Shown here in pieces: positions 15,549 through 24,532 of a stretch of DNA of 64,000 nucleotides. The notes under the pieces were generated by a model. That model saw only the letters and a program-made list of their open reading frames with translations. It made no database searches and was not told where the DNA came from. Numbering within the stretch: the stretch's first letter is position 1; each line of letters opens with the position of its first letter. The position numbers were made by a program, and so were the translations under genes. The DNA comes from Acinetobacter rudis (lineage in GTDB: Bacteria; Pseudomonadota; Gammaproteobacteria; Pseudomonadales; Moraxellaceae), in assembly GCF_000829675.1 (NCBI RefSeq), contig NZ_BBRX01000018.1, positions 1-64,000 on the forward strand. Reading direction: 5' to 3'.

Positions 15549-16691
15549 ATGGATAAAAAGTATCTTAATTTAGAGGTTTCTGGTAGTAAAATTCGGATTG
15601 ATGAGATAGAGTTTGATAAAAACAATCTCTATGATTATATATTTCCATTTAATTTTTTTATAGATCTTGTGAATGGTATTGTGGATGGTGATGAAACTAA
15701 TAAATCAATGTGTTTAATTAATTTTAATAATTTAATAAAATTAATTAATGTTATTCAGTTTTATGAAATGGATTTTAATGGATTGTCTGAAAAATTTTTG
15801 CATATATTTAACAGTATCTTTCCTTACATTAAAAAGAATTATGAGGGAGAGTTAGGTGTTGATATGTTTTTAAAGAACTTATGTGATATTTTAAATAAAG
15901 AAGTATCAGATATTTATAGTAATCACCTTACTGGCGAATTTATTTTAAAACTATCTTTATATAATGGTGTAAATGAAATTCAAGAAAAAAATAATTCTTT
16001 GAGGCTAGGGAGTGAGCTGGATAGTGTTAAGAGAAAATATAATCAGGCTCTTATTGATTTAAAAAAATATGAAAATTCTTTAAAAAATAAAACATCAGTT
16101 GAGTTGTATAGTGAGATTGGTAATTATTTTAAAAAATTAGAGAATAAGTATAGGCGTAGTTTTTTAATTTTCTTGTTTCTAACACTTATCTTAACTGTTG
16201 GGTATAATCCTCTAGTTGGTGTTTGGGATAATTTTTTGAGCTTATTTTGTAGTTTGTCTATTAATATAAACACAACCTGCATGGTATTAAATGATCAACC
16301 TTTATATCCATTTAATGGAAATACTCTAAAATATATAATTTTTAAGATTGCAATTTTATTAGTTGGGGTGACGCTGGCAACTTATTTCTTAAGGCTAACT
16401 AGCTTTTATCAATTGAGACAAGAGCAATCGAAGCAGACCAAACTTGAGTTGGAAGCATTTCCTGACTTTGTATCTGGTATGAGTAAAAGTGTAGCTAATA
16501 ATATTCGTGAAGAATTGGCTTTAAAATATTTTGGGAAAGATGTAGATAAAACGCAACTTGATAAGTCTGGCAATTTGTTACAGGAACAATTATTAGCAGG
16601 AATTGAGTTAATTAAGGTTAATACTGAATTGATGAAATTGAAGAACACCTCGAATGAAGCTAATAAGGCGGAAGAAAATAATCATATTTAA
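15549..16691 (+). CDS. Membrane-anchored coiled-coil protein of unknown function
   Basis: 380 residues, not recognised. The N-terminal ~200 residues are soluble, hydrophilic and Asn/Lys-rich, ending in a likely coiled coil (about 145-200). Two membrane helices follow near 203-222 and 262-284, with a cysteine-containing segment between them, then a C-terminal helical region that is charged. The codons are very AT-rich. It is the only gene between the two copies of repeat C, with 150 bases of leader. The layout (soluble sensor-like part, two membrane helices, one-gene cassette) would fit a phage-defence or toxin-type membrane protein, but nothing in the sequence proves it. Confidence 0.6.
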   Translation: MDKKYLNLEVSGSKIRIDEIEFDKNNLYDYIFPFNFFIDLVNGIVDGDETNKSMCLINFNNLIKLINVIQFYEMDFNGLSEKFLHIFNSIFPYIKKNYEGELGVDMFLKNLCDILNKEVSDIYSNHLTGEFILKLSLYNGVNEIQEKNNSLRLGSELDSVKRKYNQALIDLKKYENSLKNKTSVELYSEIGNYFKKLENKYRRSFLIFLFLTLILTVGYNPLVGVWDNFLSLFCSLSININTTCMVLNDQPLYPFNGNTLKYIIFKIAILLVGVTLATYFLRLTSFYQLRQEQSKQTKLELEAFPDFVSGMSKSVANNIREELALKYFGKDVDKTQLDKSGNLLQEQLLAGIELIKVNTELMKLKNTSNEANKAEENNHI

Positions 16692-16740
16692 AAATTAGAA
16701 TTCTTTTATGTGTTGTGGATGATTTTATTGTATATTTATA

Positions 16741-16805
16741 ATGAAGAATAAAAAAACGGTGCATAAGCACCGTTTTTTAAATTAGTGAACTAAAAAATTA
16801 AGCTT
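16741..16805. repeat. Repeat C, copy 2 (65 bp)
   Basis: Copy of 15333-15398. At this end it runs into the true 3' end of icd, while the secreted-protein codons at its left edge are orphaned, so copy 1 is intact at its left side and copy 2 at its right side. This is the pattern of a duplicated target around an insert. Confidence 0.95.
16754..16778. terminator. Terminator within repeat C copy 2 (icd end)
   Basis: The same AACGGTGC/GCACCGTT hairpin as at 15346, flanked by A and T runs. It ends icd transcription on the minus strand and can also end the membrane-protein gene transcript. Confidence 0.85.
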
Positions 16806-19035
16806 CAGCTGCCGCAAGTGCTGCATTGAACGTTGCACTTGGACGCATAACTGCGCTAGTTTTTTCTTGATCAATAGCGTAGTAACCACCGATGTCAGCT
16901 GGTTTGCCTTGAGCAGCAGCAAGTTCTGCAATGATTTTGTCTTCATTTGCAGCAAGCTCTTTTGCAAGCGTAGCAAATTTAGCTTTAAGCTCAGCATCTT
17001 GGTCTTGAGCAGCGAGTGCTTCAGCCCAGTACATCGCAAGGTAGAAATGACTGCCACGGTTGTCAAGTTCGCCAGTACGACGAGAAGGAGACTTATCGTT
17101 ATCGAGAAGTTTACCCGTTGCTTGATCAAGTGTAGTTGCAAGTAATTTCGCACGTTCGTTATTTTCTTTGATGCCTAGCTCTTCTAGAGAAACAGCAAGT
17201 GCAAGGAATTCACCTAAAGAGTCCCAACGTAAGTGGTTTTCTTCAACAAGTTGTTGTACGTGTTTAGGTGCTGAACCGCCTGCACCAGTTTCGTACATAC
17301 CACCACCTGCCATTAATGGCACGATAGAAAGCATTTTTGCAGAAGTACCAAGCTCCATGATTGGGAACAAGTCTGTGAGGTAGTCACGTAAAATGTTACC
17401 TGTAACAGAAATTGTATCTAAACCACGAGCTACACGTTCAAGCGTATAACGCATTGCACGTACTTGTGACATGATTTGAATATCAAGGCCAGTTGTATCG
17501 TGTTCTTTTAGATACTCTTGAACTTTTTTGATCAATTCATTTTCGTGTGGGCGGTATGGGTCAAGCCAGAAAATCGCAGGCATGCCAGAGTTGCGTGCAC
17601 GAGTTACTGCAAGTTTTACCCAGTCACGAATCGGTGCATCTTTCACCTGACACATACGCCAGATATCACCTTCTTCAACTTGTTGAGCCATTAAGACTTC
17701 ACCAGTTTCAAGATCAGTGATTTGAACAGTACCAGGTTCAGTGATTTCAAAAGTTTTGTCGTGTGAACCGTATTCTTCAGCTTTCTGTGCCATTAGGCCA
17801 ACGTTTGGAACTGTACCCATAGTACGTGGGTCGAAGTTACCATTCCATTTACAGAAGTTGATCATTTCTTGGTAGATACGAGCAAAGGTAGATTCTGGCA
17901 TAACTGCTTTACAGTCGTATTGTTTGCCATCAGCACCCCACATTTTACCACCACCACGGATCATTGCTGGCATAGATGCATCTACAATGATGTCGTTTGG
18001 AGAATGGAAGTTGGTAATGCCTTTTGCAGAGTCAACCATTGCAAGAGCAGGACGGTGCTCTTGACATGCATGTAAATCACGAATGATTTCGTCATGTAGT
18101 GATTCTGGTAATGTTGCAATTTTTTCATACAACACTGACATACCGTTATTGACGTTAATACCTAGCTCGTCAAATAATTTACCGTGTTTTTCGAAAGCTT
18201 CTTTATAGTAAATTTTTACACAGTGACCAAAAACGATTGGGTGTGAAACCTTCATCATTGTTGCTTTAACGTGTAATGAAAATAAGATACCTGCTTCACG
18301 ACAGTCATCGAGTTGTTTTTCGTAGAAATCACAAAGTGCTTTCTTGCTCATAAACATTGAATCGATGATTTCGCCTTCAAGTAATGCAACTTTAGGCTTA
18401 AGTAAAATGCTCTCACCACTCTTAGTGATAAGTTCCATTTTTACATTGCGCGCACGGTCAAGTGTCATTGACAACTCATCGTGATAGAAATCGCCGTGTT
18501 CCATGTGTGAAACATGAGTTTGTGACCACTGTTTCCACTCAGTCATCGAATGTGGATGTTTTTTCGCGTAATTTTTTACTGCAGTTGGTGCACGACGGTC
18601 AGAGTTACCTTCACGAAGTACAGGGTTAACAGCAGAACCCAAACATTTGCCATAACGTGTTTTGATGGCAATTTCTTCATCAGTTGTTGGGTTTTCTGGG
18701 TAATTCGGAAGTGCAAAGCCTTTTGCTTGCAGTTCTTTAATACATGCAATTAACTGACCAACAGAAGCACTGATGTTAGGTAGTTTGATGATATTTGTAT
18801 CTGGATCTTGTGTAAGGCGACCAAGCTCAGCGAGGTTGTTCGGTACCTTTTGCTCATCGCTTAGGCAGTCCGCGAATTCTGCGAGCACGCGAGAGGCTAC
18901 TGAGATGTCAGTTTTGACTATCTCTACGCCGGCCGGCTTAGTAAAGGTCTCAATGATAGGCAGTAGCGAGTATGTCGCTAACAATGGCGCCTCGTCGGTC
19001 AGTGTGTAAATGATTGTTGACTTTCCACCAGCCAT
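16798..19035 (-). CDS. icd: Monomeric NADP-dependent isocitrate dehydrogenase
   Basis: 745 residues, the length of monomeric IDH-II enzymes, which are unrelated in length to the ~416-residue dimeric type. It converts isocitrate to 2-oxoglutarate with NADPH production in the TCA cycle. Family blocks include the N-terminal [18 protein letters not shown], the substrate region [10 protein letters not shown] (Ser and Arg contacts), [11 protein letters not shown] and the NADP region [14 protein letters not shown]. The start is the only sensible ATG. The gene is core; the accessory region stops at its 3' end, and repeat C includes its last codons. Confidence 0.97.
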   Translation of the reverse strand: MAGGKSTIIYTLTDEAPLLATYSLLPIIETFTKPAGVEIVKTDISVASRVLAEFADCLSDEQKVPNNLAELGRLTQDPDTNIIKLPNISASVGQLIACIKELQAKGFALPNYPENPTTDEEIAIKTRYGKCLGSAVNPVLREGNSDRRAPTAVKNYAKKHPHSMTEWKQWSQTHVSHMEHGDFYHDELSMTLDRARNVKMELITKSGESILLKPKVALLEGEIIDSMFMSKKALCDFYEKQLDDCREAGILFSLHVKATMMKVSHPIVFGHCVKIYYKEAFEKHGKLFDELGINVNNGMSVLYEKIATLPESLHDEIIRDLHACQEHRPALAMVDSAKGITNFHSPNDIIVDASMPAMIRGGGKMWGADGKQYDCKAVMPESTFARIYQEMINFCKWNGNFDPRTMGTVPNVGLMAQKAEEYGSHDKTFEITEPGTVQITDLETGEVLMAQQVEEGDIWRMCQVKDAPIRDWVKLAVTRARNSGMPAIFWLDPYRPHENELIKKVQEYLKEHDTTGLDIQIMSQVRAMRYTLERVARGLDTISVTGNILRDYLTDLFPIMELGTSAKMLSIVPLMAGGGMYETGAGGSAPKHVQQLVEENHLRWDSLGEFLALAVSLEELGIKENNERAKLLATTLDQATGKLLDNDKSPSRRTGELDNRGSHFYLAMYWAEALAAQDQDAELKAKFATLAKELAANEDKIIAELAAAQGKPADIGGYYAIDQEKTSAVMRPSATFNAALAAAEA

Positions 19036-19167
19036 ATATAGCCCCTTGCTTGTGATTGAATTTATTGAGGTCGAGGTGGTAACTCAGACCTCTGCGTACT
19101 GGTTTGCTTTAGCAAAACATTGGAAGTATCGGCCTTCATCGCACGACAGTCAATGATATATCTTTCC

Positions 19168-19196
19168 TTATTACTATTTGGCGAAAAATAAAGCAA
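19168..19196 (-). promoter_or_regulatory. Candidate icd promoter
   Basis: On the minus strand TTGCTT and TAATAA are separated by 17 bases, about 130 bases upstream of the icd start. A TATAAT also occurs at 19216-19221 without a good -35 partner. Both are guesses from sequence only. Confidence 0.3.
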
Positions 19197-19515
19197 AATT
19201 GTCATTTTTTTTGCCATTATATCTATTTGAAAATCTCGTTATTTTTTAATTTGATAGTGGTCTTTAATCACTATATAGCCCCGCATTCAGGCAATTTAAT
19301 ACAGTAGAAATGATTATTTTTTAGCCTAATGAATCGGTGTTTTTTAGCAATTTTGACGGCATTGTTATTGAAGCTAAAAGGTATTAAAAATCGTCATTTT
19401 TGCAGGTTTTAAATACTAATTTATGGGTATGTGTTCTTGTTTAAATTTGCATCTAATGAATATGAGAAATCCCTGTGATTTTTTTAAACTTCTTTAAGAG
19501 ATTACTCATAAGGGG

Positions 19516-19547
19516 AACAAGAACGCATAGATCTATGCGTTCTTGTT
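19516..19547. terminator. Perfect 32-base palindrome after paaZ
   Basis: AACAAGAACGCATAGA and its exact complement form a 16-bp inverted repeat with no spacer. It lies 7 bases after the paaZ stop codon; the longer T-run is on the plus side. A bidirectional terminator is most likely. Confidence 0.75.
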
Positions 19548-19553
19548 TTTGTC

Positions 19554-21677
19554 CTAAGCCTGATATTCTTGGCCACGTTCAACTAGGGTCAAAATATCGT
19601 AAGTCGCAACAAGTTCTCCTCGTTGGTTTTTGACTTTGATATCCCAAACCACAACACCATGAGCTGCTTGAGTTGGATCTTTCTGCGGTTTTGGTGTTTT
19701 TTGTTTACAAGTAAGTTCGACTTGAATTGAATCACCAATCTTAACAGGTTCAACAAAACGGAGATTATCCATTCCATAGTTTGCAATCACAGGACCTTTA
19801 GGTGCATCGACAAAAAGTCCAGCGGCTGCTGAAACGACAAAGTAGCCATGCGCAACACGCTCACCAAAGAAGGTTTCTGCTGCAGCGATTTTGTCCGTAT
19901 GGGCATAAAAATGATCACCACTTAAGCAAGCAAAGTTAACCAGATCAGCTTCAGTCACTGTACGACGTGCTGTAAGTAGGCGCTCACCAATAACCAGCTC
20001 ATCAAAACTCTTCTTAAATGGATGTACACGATCCTCATTGATTTGAGAGCCTGCAGTCCAAGCATGTGTCACTTGAGTTAGGCTGTCAGGCGAACCTTGT
20101 ATCGCGGTACGTTGCATATAATGTTTAACCGCACGTATACCACCCAGTTCTTCGCCACCACCAGCTCGGCCTGGACCACCGTGAACCAAGTGCGGTAAAG
20201 GTGATCCGTGACCTGTACTTTCTTTTGCTGATGTTTCATCCAAGATATGTAAACGACCATGCCAAGGTGCAATTTTAGCAACGATATCTTCGATATTGGC
20301 ATGTTGATCTTTAACGATAGAAGCCACTAAGCTGCCTTCACCACGTGCGACCAAGTCACCAAGCTCATCAATCGATTGGTATGGCATCAAGGTACATACT
20401 GGGCCAAAAGCCTCAGTATTGTGTACATACTGCGCTTGGATTGGTGTTTTACATAGCAGTAAAGTTGGAGGGTAAAATGCGCCATTTTCAGGATGAGCTG
20501 CATTGAACTGTATATTTTGTTGTAGGTGACCACCAAAAATGATTTCCGCATCTTGTGCGAGTTGTTCTACCTTTTCTGCAACATCATACTTTTGCTTGAT
20601 ACTCGCGAGTGCACCCATGCTGGTGTTTTCAAGTGTAGGATCACCTGTAACAACTTTATTAAGTTTGGCAACGAGCTTTTCTTGAACATGGATTAATAGT
20701 TCCTGTGGAACAAATGCGCGGCGAATTGCAGTACATTTTTGCCCCGCTTTTGTAGTCATTTCACGGATGACTTCACGTACAAAAAGATCTACAGCCGTTT
20801 CAGATGATCCTGTTGCCAAAATTGCACTGTTGACTGAGTCTGCTTCCATACTAAATGGTACAGAGTATTTATTGAGATTTGGATGTTGGCGTAACTGTTG
20901 GCCAGTATATGCTGAACCTGTAAATGTTACGCAGTCTTGTGGGCCTAAGTAGTCAAATAAATCATAGGTTTGACCACAGATCAGTTGCAATGCACCCTGA
21001 GGGAGAAGCTTACTTTCGACAATGGCTTTTACAACGGCTTGAGTAAGTTGAGCACCGTCAGTTGCTGGTTTAACGACACAAGGGACACCTGCGAGTAAGG
21101 TCGGTGCAATCTTTTCTAACATGCCCCAGATTGGAAAGTTAAAGGCATTGATATGTACAGCTACGCCTGCTTTAGGTGACAAAATATGTTTGGCACCAAA
21201 ACTATTGTGTTTTGATAATTGTATCCAACTGTCTTCTGTAATGATTTTTTCATCACTGAGTTCGCGACGTACCATGCTTGAATAAGCAAACAAGGTTTGA
21301 ATTCCACCTTCGATATCAATCCAAGCATCTTTACGAGTCGCACCTGTAGCTGTCGCCAAAGCATAAAACTGTTCTTTTTTTTCTAATAGCATTTGTGCAA
21401 TGAGTTTGAGTGCGTTAGCACGTTGGTGGAAAGTCCACTGTGCAAGCGTTGAGCCATGCTGCTTGCCATAAGCCAACACTTTTTGCATGTCGATGCCTTG
21501 GCTTGAAACGCGATAAATTTCTTCACCACTAATCGCATGATAAACAGGTCTAAAACCTGCATTTGCATGATACCAAGTACCGTAAACATATGATTCAAGC
21601 ACCGTCATAGGGTGGGCTGAGTCTTGTTGGTGAGGTTGTGACTGAGAAGATCCATTTTCGTGAGTATGCTCAAGCAT
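19554..21677 (-). CDS. paaZ: Oxepin-CoA hydrolase / semialdehyde dehydrogenase (PaaZ)
   Basis: A 707-residue bifunctional enzyme of phenylacetate breakdown. The N-terminal aldehyde dehydrogenase domain (about 25-530) has Glu278 and the catalytic Cys315 in KAGQKCTAI; the C-terminal MaoC-type hydratase domain (about 550-705) has the SGDHFYAH motif with Asp588 and His593. It opens the oxepin-CoA ring and oxidises the resulting semialdehyde to 3-oxo-5,6-dehydrosuberyl-CoA. The start at 21677 is set by GGAG 7 bases upstream; an in-frame extension to 21752 is not needed. It is divergent from paaA and shares its control region. Confidence 0.95.
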   Translation of the reverse strand: MLEHTHENGSSQSQPHQQDSAHPMTVLESYVYGTWYHANAGFRPVYHAISGEEIYRVSSQGIDMQKVLAYGKQHGSTLAQWTFHQRANALKLIAQMLLEKKEQFYALATATGATRKDAWIDIEGGIQTLFAYSSMVRRELSDEKIITEDSWIQLSKHNSFGAKHILSPKAGVAVHINAFNFPIWGMLEKIAPTLLAGVPCVVKPATDGAQLTQAVVKAIVESKLLPQGALQLICGQTYDLFDYLGPQDCVTFTGSAYTGQQLRQHPNLNKYSVPFSMEADSVNSAILATGSSETAVDLFVREVIREMTTKAGQKCTAIRRAFVPQELLIHVQEKLVAKLNKVVTGDPTLENTSMGALASIKQKYDVAEKVEQLAQDAEIIFGGHLQQNIQFNAAHPENGAFYPPTLLLCKTPIQAQYVHNTEAFGPVCTLMPYQSIDELGDLVARGEGSLVASIVKDQHANIEDIVAKIAPWHGRLHILDETSAKESTGHGSPLPHLVHGGPGRAGGGEELGGIRAVKHYMQRTAIQGSPDSLTQVTHAWTAGSQINEDRVHPFKKSFDELVIGERLLTARRTVTEADLVNFACLSGDHFYAHTDKIAAAETFFGERVAHGYFVVSAAAGLFVDAPKGPVIANYGMDNLRFVEPVKIGDSIQVELTCKQKTPKPQKDPTQAAHGVVVWDIKVKNQRGELVATYDILTLVERGQEYQA

Positions 21678-21693
21678 AGTCAGACTCCATTTG

Positions 21694-21730
21694 TGATACA
21701 GAAAAAATTTCTTATGGTAAATAGTGATAC
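21694..21730 (-). promoter_or_regulatory. Two TGATAC sites in the paaZ leader
   Basis: TGATAC occurs at 21694-21699 and 21725-21730, 31 bases apart, just upstream of the paaZ start. The same hexamer and its complement recur near the paaA promoter, which suggests one regulator controls both directions, most simply PaaX. Confidence 0.45.
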
Positions 21731-21858
21731 ATATAATCCATAAAAATATCAATAATGTCTATGAAGAAATTAATTATCTTAAAATTTGGATGATTTTATT
21801 ATTAATAAAATTGTTTAAAATCATGTATTAATGATAATTATGTTGAGTTGTAAAATTA

Positions 21859-21898
21859 TGATACGTAAATATTGGTTGACATTTGTTTTAATGTATCA
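21859..21898 (+). promoter_or_regulatory. Candidate PaaX operator and paaA promoter
   Basis: TGATAC at 21859-21864 and GTATCA at 21893-21898 form an inverted repeat with a 28-base spacer, and a consensus -35 box TTGACA (21876-21881) sits between them. A further GTATCA is at 21922-21927, close to the paaA start. The arrangement resembles the TGATTC/GAATCA inverted sites reported for E. coli PaaX. A repressor bound here would cover the -35 box. Confidence 0.55.
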
Positions 21899-21945
21899 AA
21901 AAATAAAGATCAAGTGCTTAAGTATCAAAATAAGGGAGTGGTGGT

Positions 21946-22899
21946 ATGGAAAGCCAGTTTGAGAAATTTAATAACAACATCGCCAATGATGTCAGCATTG
22001 AAGCCAAAGACCAGATGCCAGATGGCTATCGTAAGACATTGATTCGTCAGATTGGTCAGCATGGGCATTCTGAGATTATTGGGATGTTGCCTGAAGGTAA
22101 CTGGATTACCCGTGCTCCGACCTTGCGTCGTAAGGCTGTGTTGTTGGCCAAAGTTCAAGATGAAGCTGGACATGGTTTGTATTTGTATAGTGCAGCTGAA
22201 ACTTTGGGTGCTGATCGTGATGACATGATGGATAAACTCATTGCAGGCAGAATGAAATACTCATCTATTTTTAACTATCCAACATTGACTTGGGCCGATG
22301 TGCCAGCCATTGGCTGGTTGGTTGACGGTGCTGCAATTGTTAACCAAGTTGCATTGTGCCGTACATCTTATGGTCCTTATGCCCGCGCTATGGTTCGCAT
22401 CTGTAAGGAAGAAAGTTTCCATCAGCGTCAAGGTTTTGAAGCCATGATGGCCTTGGCTCAAGGTACGCCAGAGCAAAAACAAATGGCTCAAGATGCGGTC
22501 AATCGCTATTGGTGGCCAGCACTGATGATGTTCGGCCCAAGTGATGATAATTCGCCAAATAGTGCACAAAGCATGGCGTGGAAAATTAAGCGTTTTAGTA
22601 ATGATGAGCTTCGTCAAAAGTTTGTTGATAACACCGTACCACAAATGCAAATGATCGGTCTTGAAGTGCCAGATCCTGATTTACGTTTCAATGAAGAGAC
22701 TGGTCATTATGAGTTTGGTGAAATTAACTGGACTGAGTTCTTTGATGTGATTGAAGGTCGTGGTCCATGTAATCACGAGCGTATTTCAGCGCGTAAAAAA
22801 GCATGGGAAGGTGGTCAGTGGGTGCGTGAAGCTGCGGCAGTCTATGCCAAGAAACAGCAAGCAAAAACACAAGCGCAAGCACAAAGTAAAGTTGCCTAA
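21946..22899 (+). CDS. paaA: Phenylacetyl-CoA epoxidase, catalytic subunit (PaaA)
   Basis: 317 residues of the bacterial multicomponent monooxygenase (ferritin-like di-iron) fold. The metal-ligand helices are visible as VQDEAGHG (about 73-80) and [11 protein letters not shown] (about 155-165). It forms the catalytic complex with PaaC and inserts one oxygen atom into phenylacetyl-CoA to give the 1,2-epoxide, with electrons from PaaE. It is the first gene of the plus-strand operon. The GGAG of AAGGGAGTGGTGGT lies upstream of the start. A C-terminal Ala/Gln/Lys tail is slightly longer than the domain needs. Confidence 0.97.
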   Translation: MESQFEKFNNNIANDVSIEAKDQMPDGYRKTLIRQIGQHGHSEIIGMLPEGNWITRAPTLRRKAVLLAKVQDEAGHGLYLYSAAETLGADRDDMMDKLIAGRMKYSSIFNYPTLTWADVPAIGWLVDGAAIVNQVALCRTSYGPYARAMVRICKEESFHQRQGFEAMMALAQGTPEQKQMAQDAVNRYWWPALMMFGPSDDNSPNSAQSMAWKIKRFSNDELRQKFVDNTVPQMQMIGLEVPDPDLRFNEETGHYEFGEINWTEFFDVIEGRGPCNHERISARKKAWEGGQWVREAAAVYAKKQQAKTQAQAQSKVA

Positions 22900-22929
22900 T
22901 TAGGACAAAATTAGTGAGAGGAATAGATT

Positions 22930-23220
22930 ATGGAAGATAAAAATAACTGGTCACTTTATGAAGTGTTTGTACGTAGTAAACAAGGTTTAAGCCACCGACA
23001 TGTAGGCAGCTTGCGTGCGCCAGATGATGAAATTGCACTGCAAAATGCACGTGATGTTTATACCCGTCGAAATGAAGGGATTAGCATTTGGGTGATTAAG
23101 TCAGAATTGATTACTTCATCTCAACCTGATGAAAAACCAGAGTTTTTTGATCCATCTTTAGACAAGGTTTATCGTCATCCAACTTTTTATACCATCCCTG
23201 ATGGCATTGAGCATATGTAA
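22930..23220 (+). CDS. paaB: Phenylacetyl-CoA epoxidase subunit PaaB
   Basis: 96 residues, the usual size for PaaB. It starts with the family pattern WSLYEVFVRSKQGLSHRHVG. PaaB bridges the PaaAC heterotetramers and is needed for full epoxidase activity. AGGA precedes the ATG, and the gene lies 30 bases after paaA and 15 before paaC. Confidence 0.96.
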   Translation: MEDKNNWSLYEVFVRSKQGLSHRHVGSLRAPDDEIALQNARDVYTRRNEGISIWVIKSELITSSQPDEKPEFFDPSLDKVYRHPTFYTIPDGIEHM

Positions 23221-23235
23221 GCTAAGGAGTTGATG

Positions 23236-23991
23236 ATGAGTGATTTAGTCTTATCCAAATTTGTATTGCATATTGCGGATAGCCAATTGATTTTGGCGCA
23301 GCGTTTAGCCGAGTGGTGTGGTCATGCACCAGAGTTAGAGATTGATATTGCGCTCGCCAATATTGGTTTGGACTTGTTGGGTCAAGCGCGTAATTTTTTG
23401 ACTTTGGCTGGTGAGTTAGAAGGTCAGGGACGTGATGAAGATCAATTGGCATATTTCCGCGGTGAGCGTGAATATCTCAACCTCTTATTGGTTGAACAAC
23501 CTAATGGTGACTTCGCACAAACTATCGTTCGTCAATGGTTAATGGATCAATACCATCATGTATTGATCAGTGGTTTAACCCAAAGCAAACATGCTGGTTT
23601 AGCTGCGTTGGCAAACAAGGCACTAAAAGAAATTAAATATCATGTACGTTTTTCAACAACGTGGATGGAGCGTCTGAGTTTAAGTACTGATGAAGCAAAA
23701 CAGCGTACACAACAAGGTTTAGATGAATTGTGGCGTTTTACTGCTGAGTTATTTGAGTTAAGTGATGAAGAACAGCAGTTAGTTACTGCAGGCATTATTG
23801 CTGACCCAGTGCGAGACTTTGCAGTCTGGGAACAACATGTCAAGTCAGAACTACAACGTTTTGAGTTGAATTTACCCGCTACAGCTGCGTTCCGCCGTGG
23901 TGCTAAACAAGGAATGCACACGGAGAATTTGGGCTTTATCTTGGCAGAAATGCAATATCTACAGAGGACTTATCCAAACATGGTTTGGTGA
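23236..23991 (+). CDS. paaC: Phenylacetyl-CoA epoxidase structural subunit (PaaC)
   Basis: 251 residues with the same ferritin-like fold as PaaA but a degenerate metal site; it stabilises PaaA. Family blocks include LAQRLAEWCGHAPELE near residue 20, IALANIGLDLLGQARNF and the late GKQGMHTE-like segment AKQGMHTENLGFIL. The start at 23236 is chosen because AAGGAG is 6 bases upstream; two earlier codons in frame (TTG, ATG) are too close to it. Confidence 0.96.
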   Translation: MSDLVLSKFVLHIADSQLILAQRLAEWCGHAPELEIDIALANIGLDLLGQARNFLTLAGELEGQGRDEDQLAYFRGEREYLNLLLVEQPNGDFAQTIVRQWLMDQYHHVLISGLTQSKHAGLAALANKALKEIKYHVRFSTTWMERLSLSTDEAKQRTQQGLDELWRFTAELFELSDEEQQLVTAGIIADPVRDFAVWEQHVKSELQRFELNLPATAAFRRGAKQGMHTENLGFILAEMQYLQRTYPNMVW

Positions 23992-24008
23992 TGACAAGGA
24001 GCTGTGTC

Positions 24009-24509
24009 ATGCAAACAATTGGCCACTGTGTTGATCAGTGTTGGAAGATTTTAGAGCAGGTTGCTGATCCAGAAATTCCAGTGTTATCCATCTTAGATCT
24101 CGGCATGGTTCGTGGTATCGAACTCAATGCAAAGGATGAAATCGTGGTGCGGTTAACACCAACTTATAGTGGTTGTCCTGCGACTGATTTGCTCAAAACA
24201 CAAATTGTTGAAGCACTTACAGCAGAGGGCATGACACCAGTTCAAGTGGTCGTTGACCTATCTGAGGCATGGACCACAGATTGGATGTCTGAGTCTGGAA
24301 AGAAAAAATTACAGGCGTATGGCATTGCACCACCCCAAGGTGAGGCACAGCACTGTGGTACGCATGTCGCATTAAGCGATGGTGTGCCATGTCCACATTG
24401 CTTAAGTAAAAATACCAGCATATTGAGTGAGTTCAGTTCCACAGCATGTAAGGCACTGTACCGTTGCCAAAGTTGTCTAGAGCCATTTGATTATTTTAAA
24501 TGTATTTAA
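24009..24509 (+). CDS. paaD: Phenylacetate degradation protein PaaD (iron-sulfur assembly-like)
   Basis: 166 residues. The N-terminal MIP18/DUF59-type domain has DPEIPVLSILDLGMVR and the TYSGCPATD motif whose Cys is typical of Fe-S cluster transfer proteins; the C-terminal part is a zinc-ribbon-like segment with CPHC and CQSC pairs. PaaD is required for epoxidase activity and is thought to help mature its metal or Fe-S cofactors. The start at 24009 has AAGGAG 7 bases upstream; an upstream in-frame start overlapping paaC is rejected. Confidence 0.94.
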   Translation: MQTIGHCVDQCWKILEQVADPEIPVLSILDLGMVRGIELNAKDEIVVRLTPTYSGCPATDLLKTQIVEALTAEGMTPVQVVVDLSEAWTTDWMSESGKKKLQAYGIAPPQGEAQHCGTHVALSDGVPCPHCLSKNTSILSEFSSTACKALYRCQSCLEPFDYFKCI

Positions 24510-24532
24510 ATCAATGGATAAGGAAATCAGCC

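Larger units (their letters stand above)
19036..19553. other. 518-base gap with icd promoter region
   Basis: No gene is supported. It holds the leader and promoter of icd on the minus strand and the hairpin that follows paaZ. The sequence is AT-rich from about 19190 to 19500. Confidence 0.6.

Noticed and set aside
7165..16805. A conventional integrative element at tRNA-Leu
   Set aside because: No integrase or excisionase gene is present and no copy of the tRNA 3' end itself was seen; the repeats begin after the tRNA, in its terminator.
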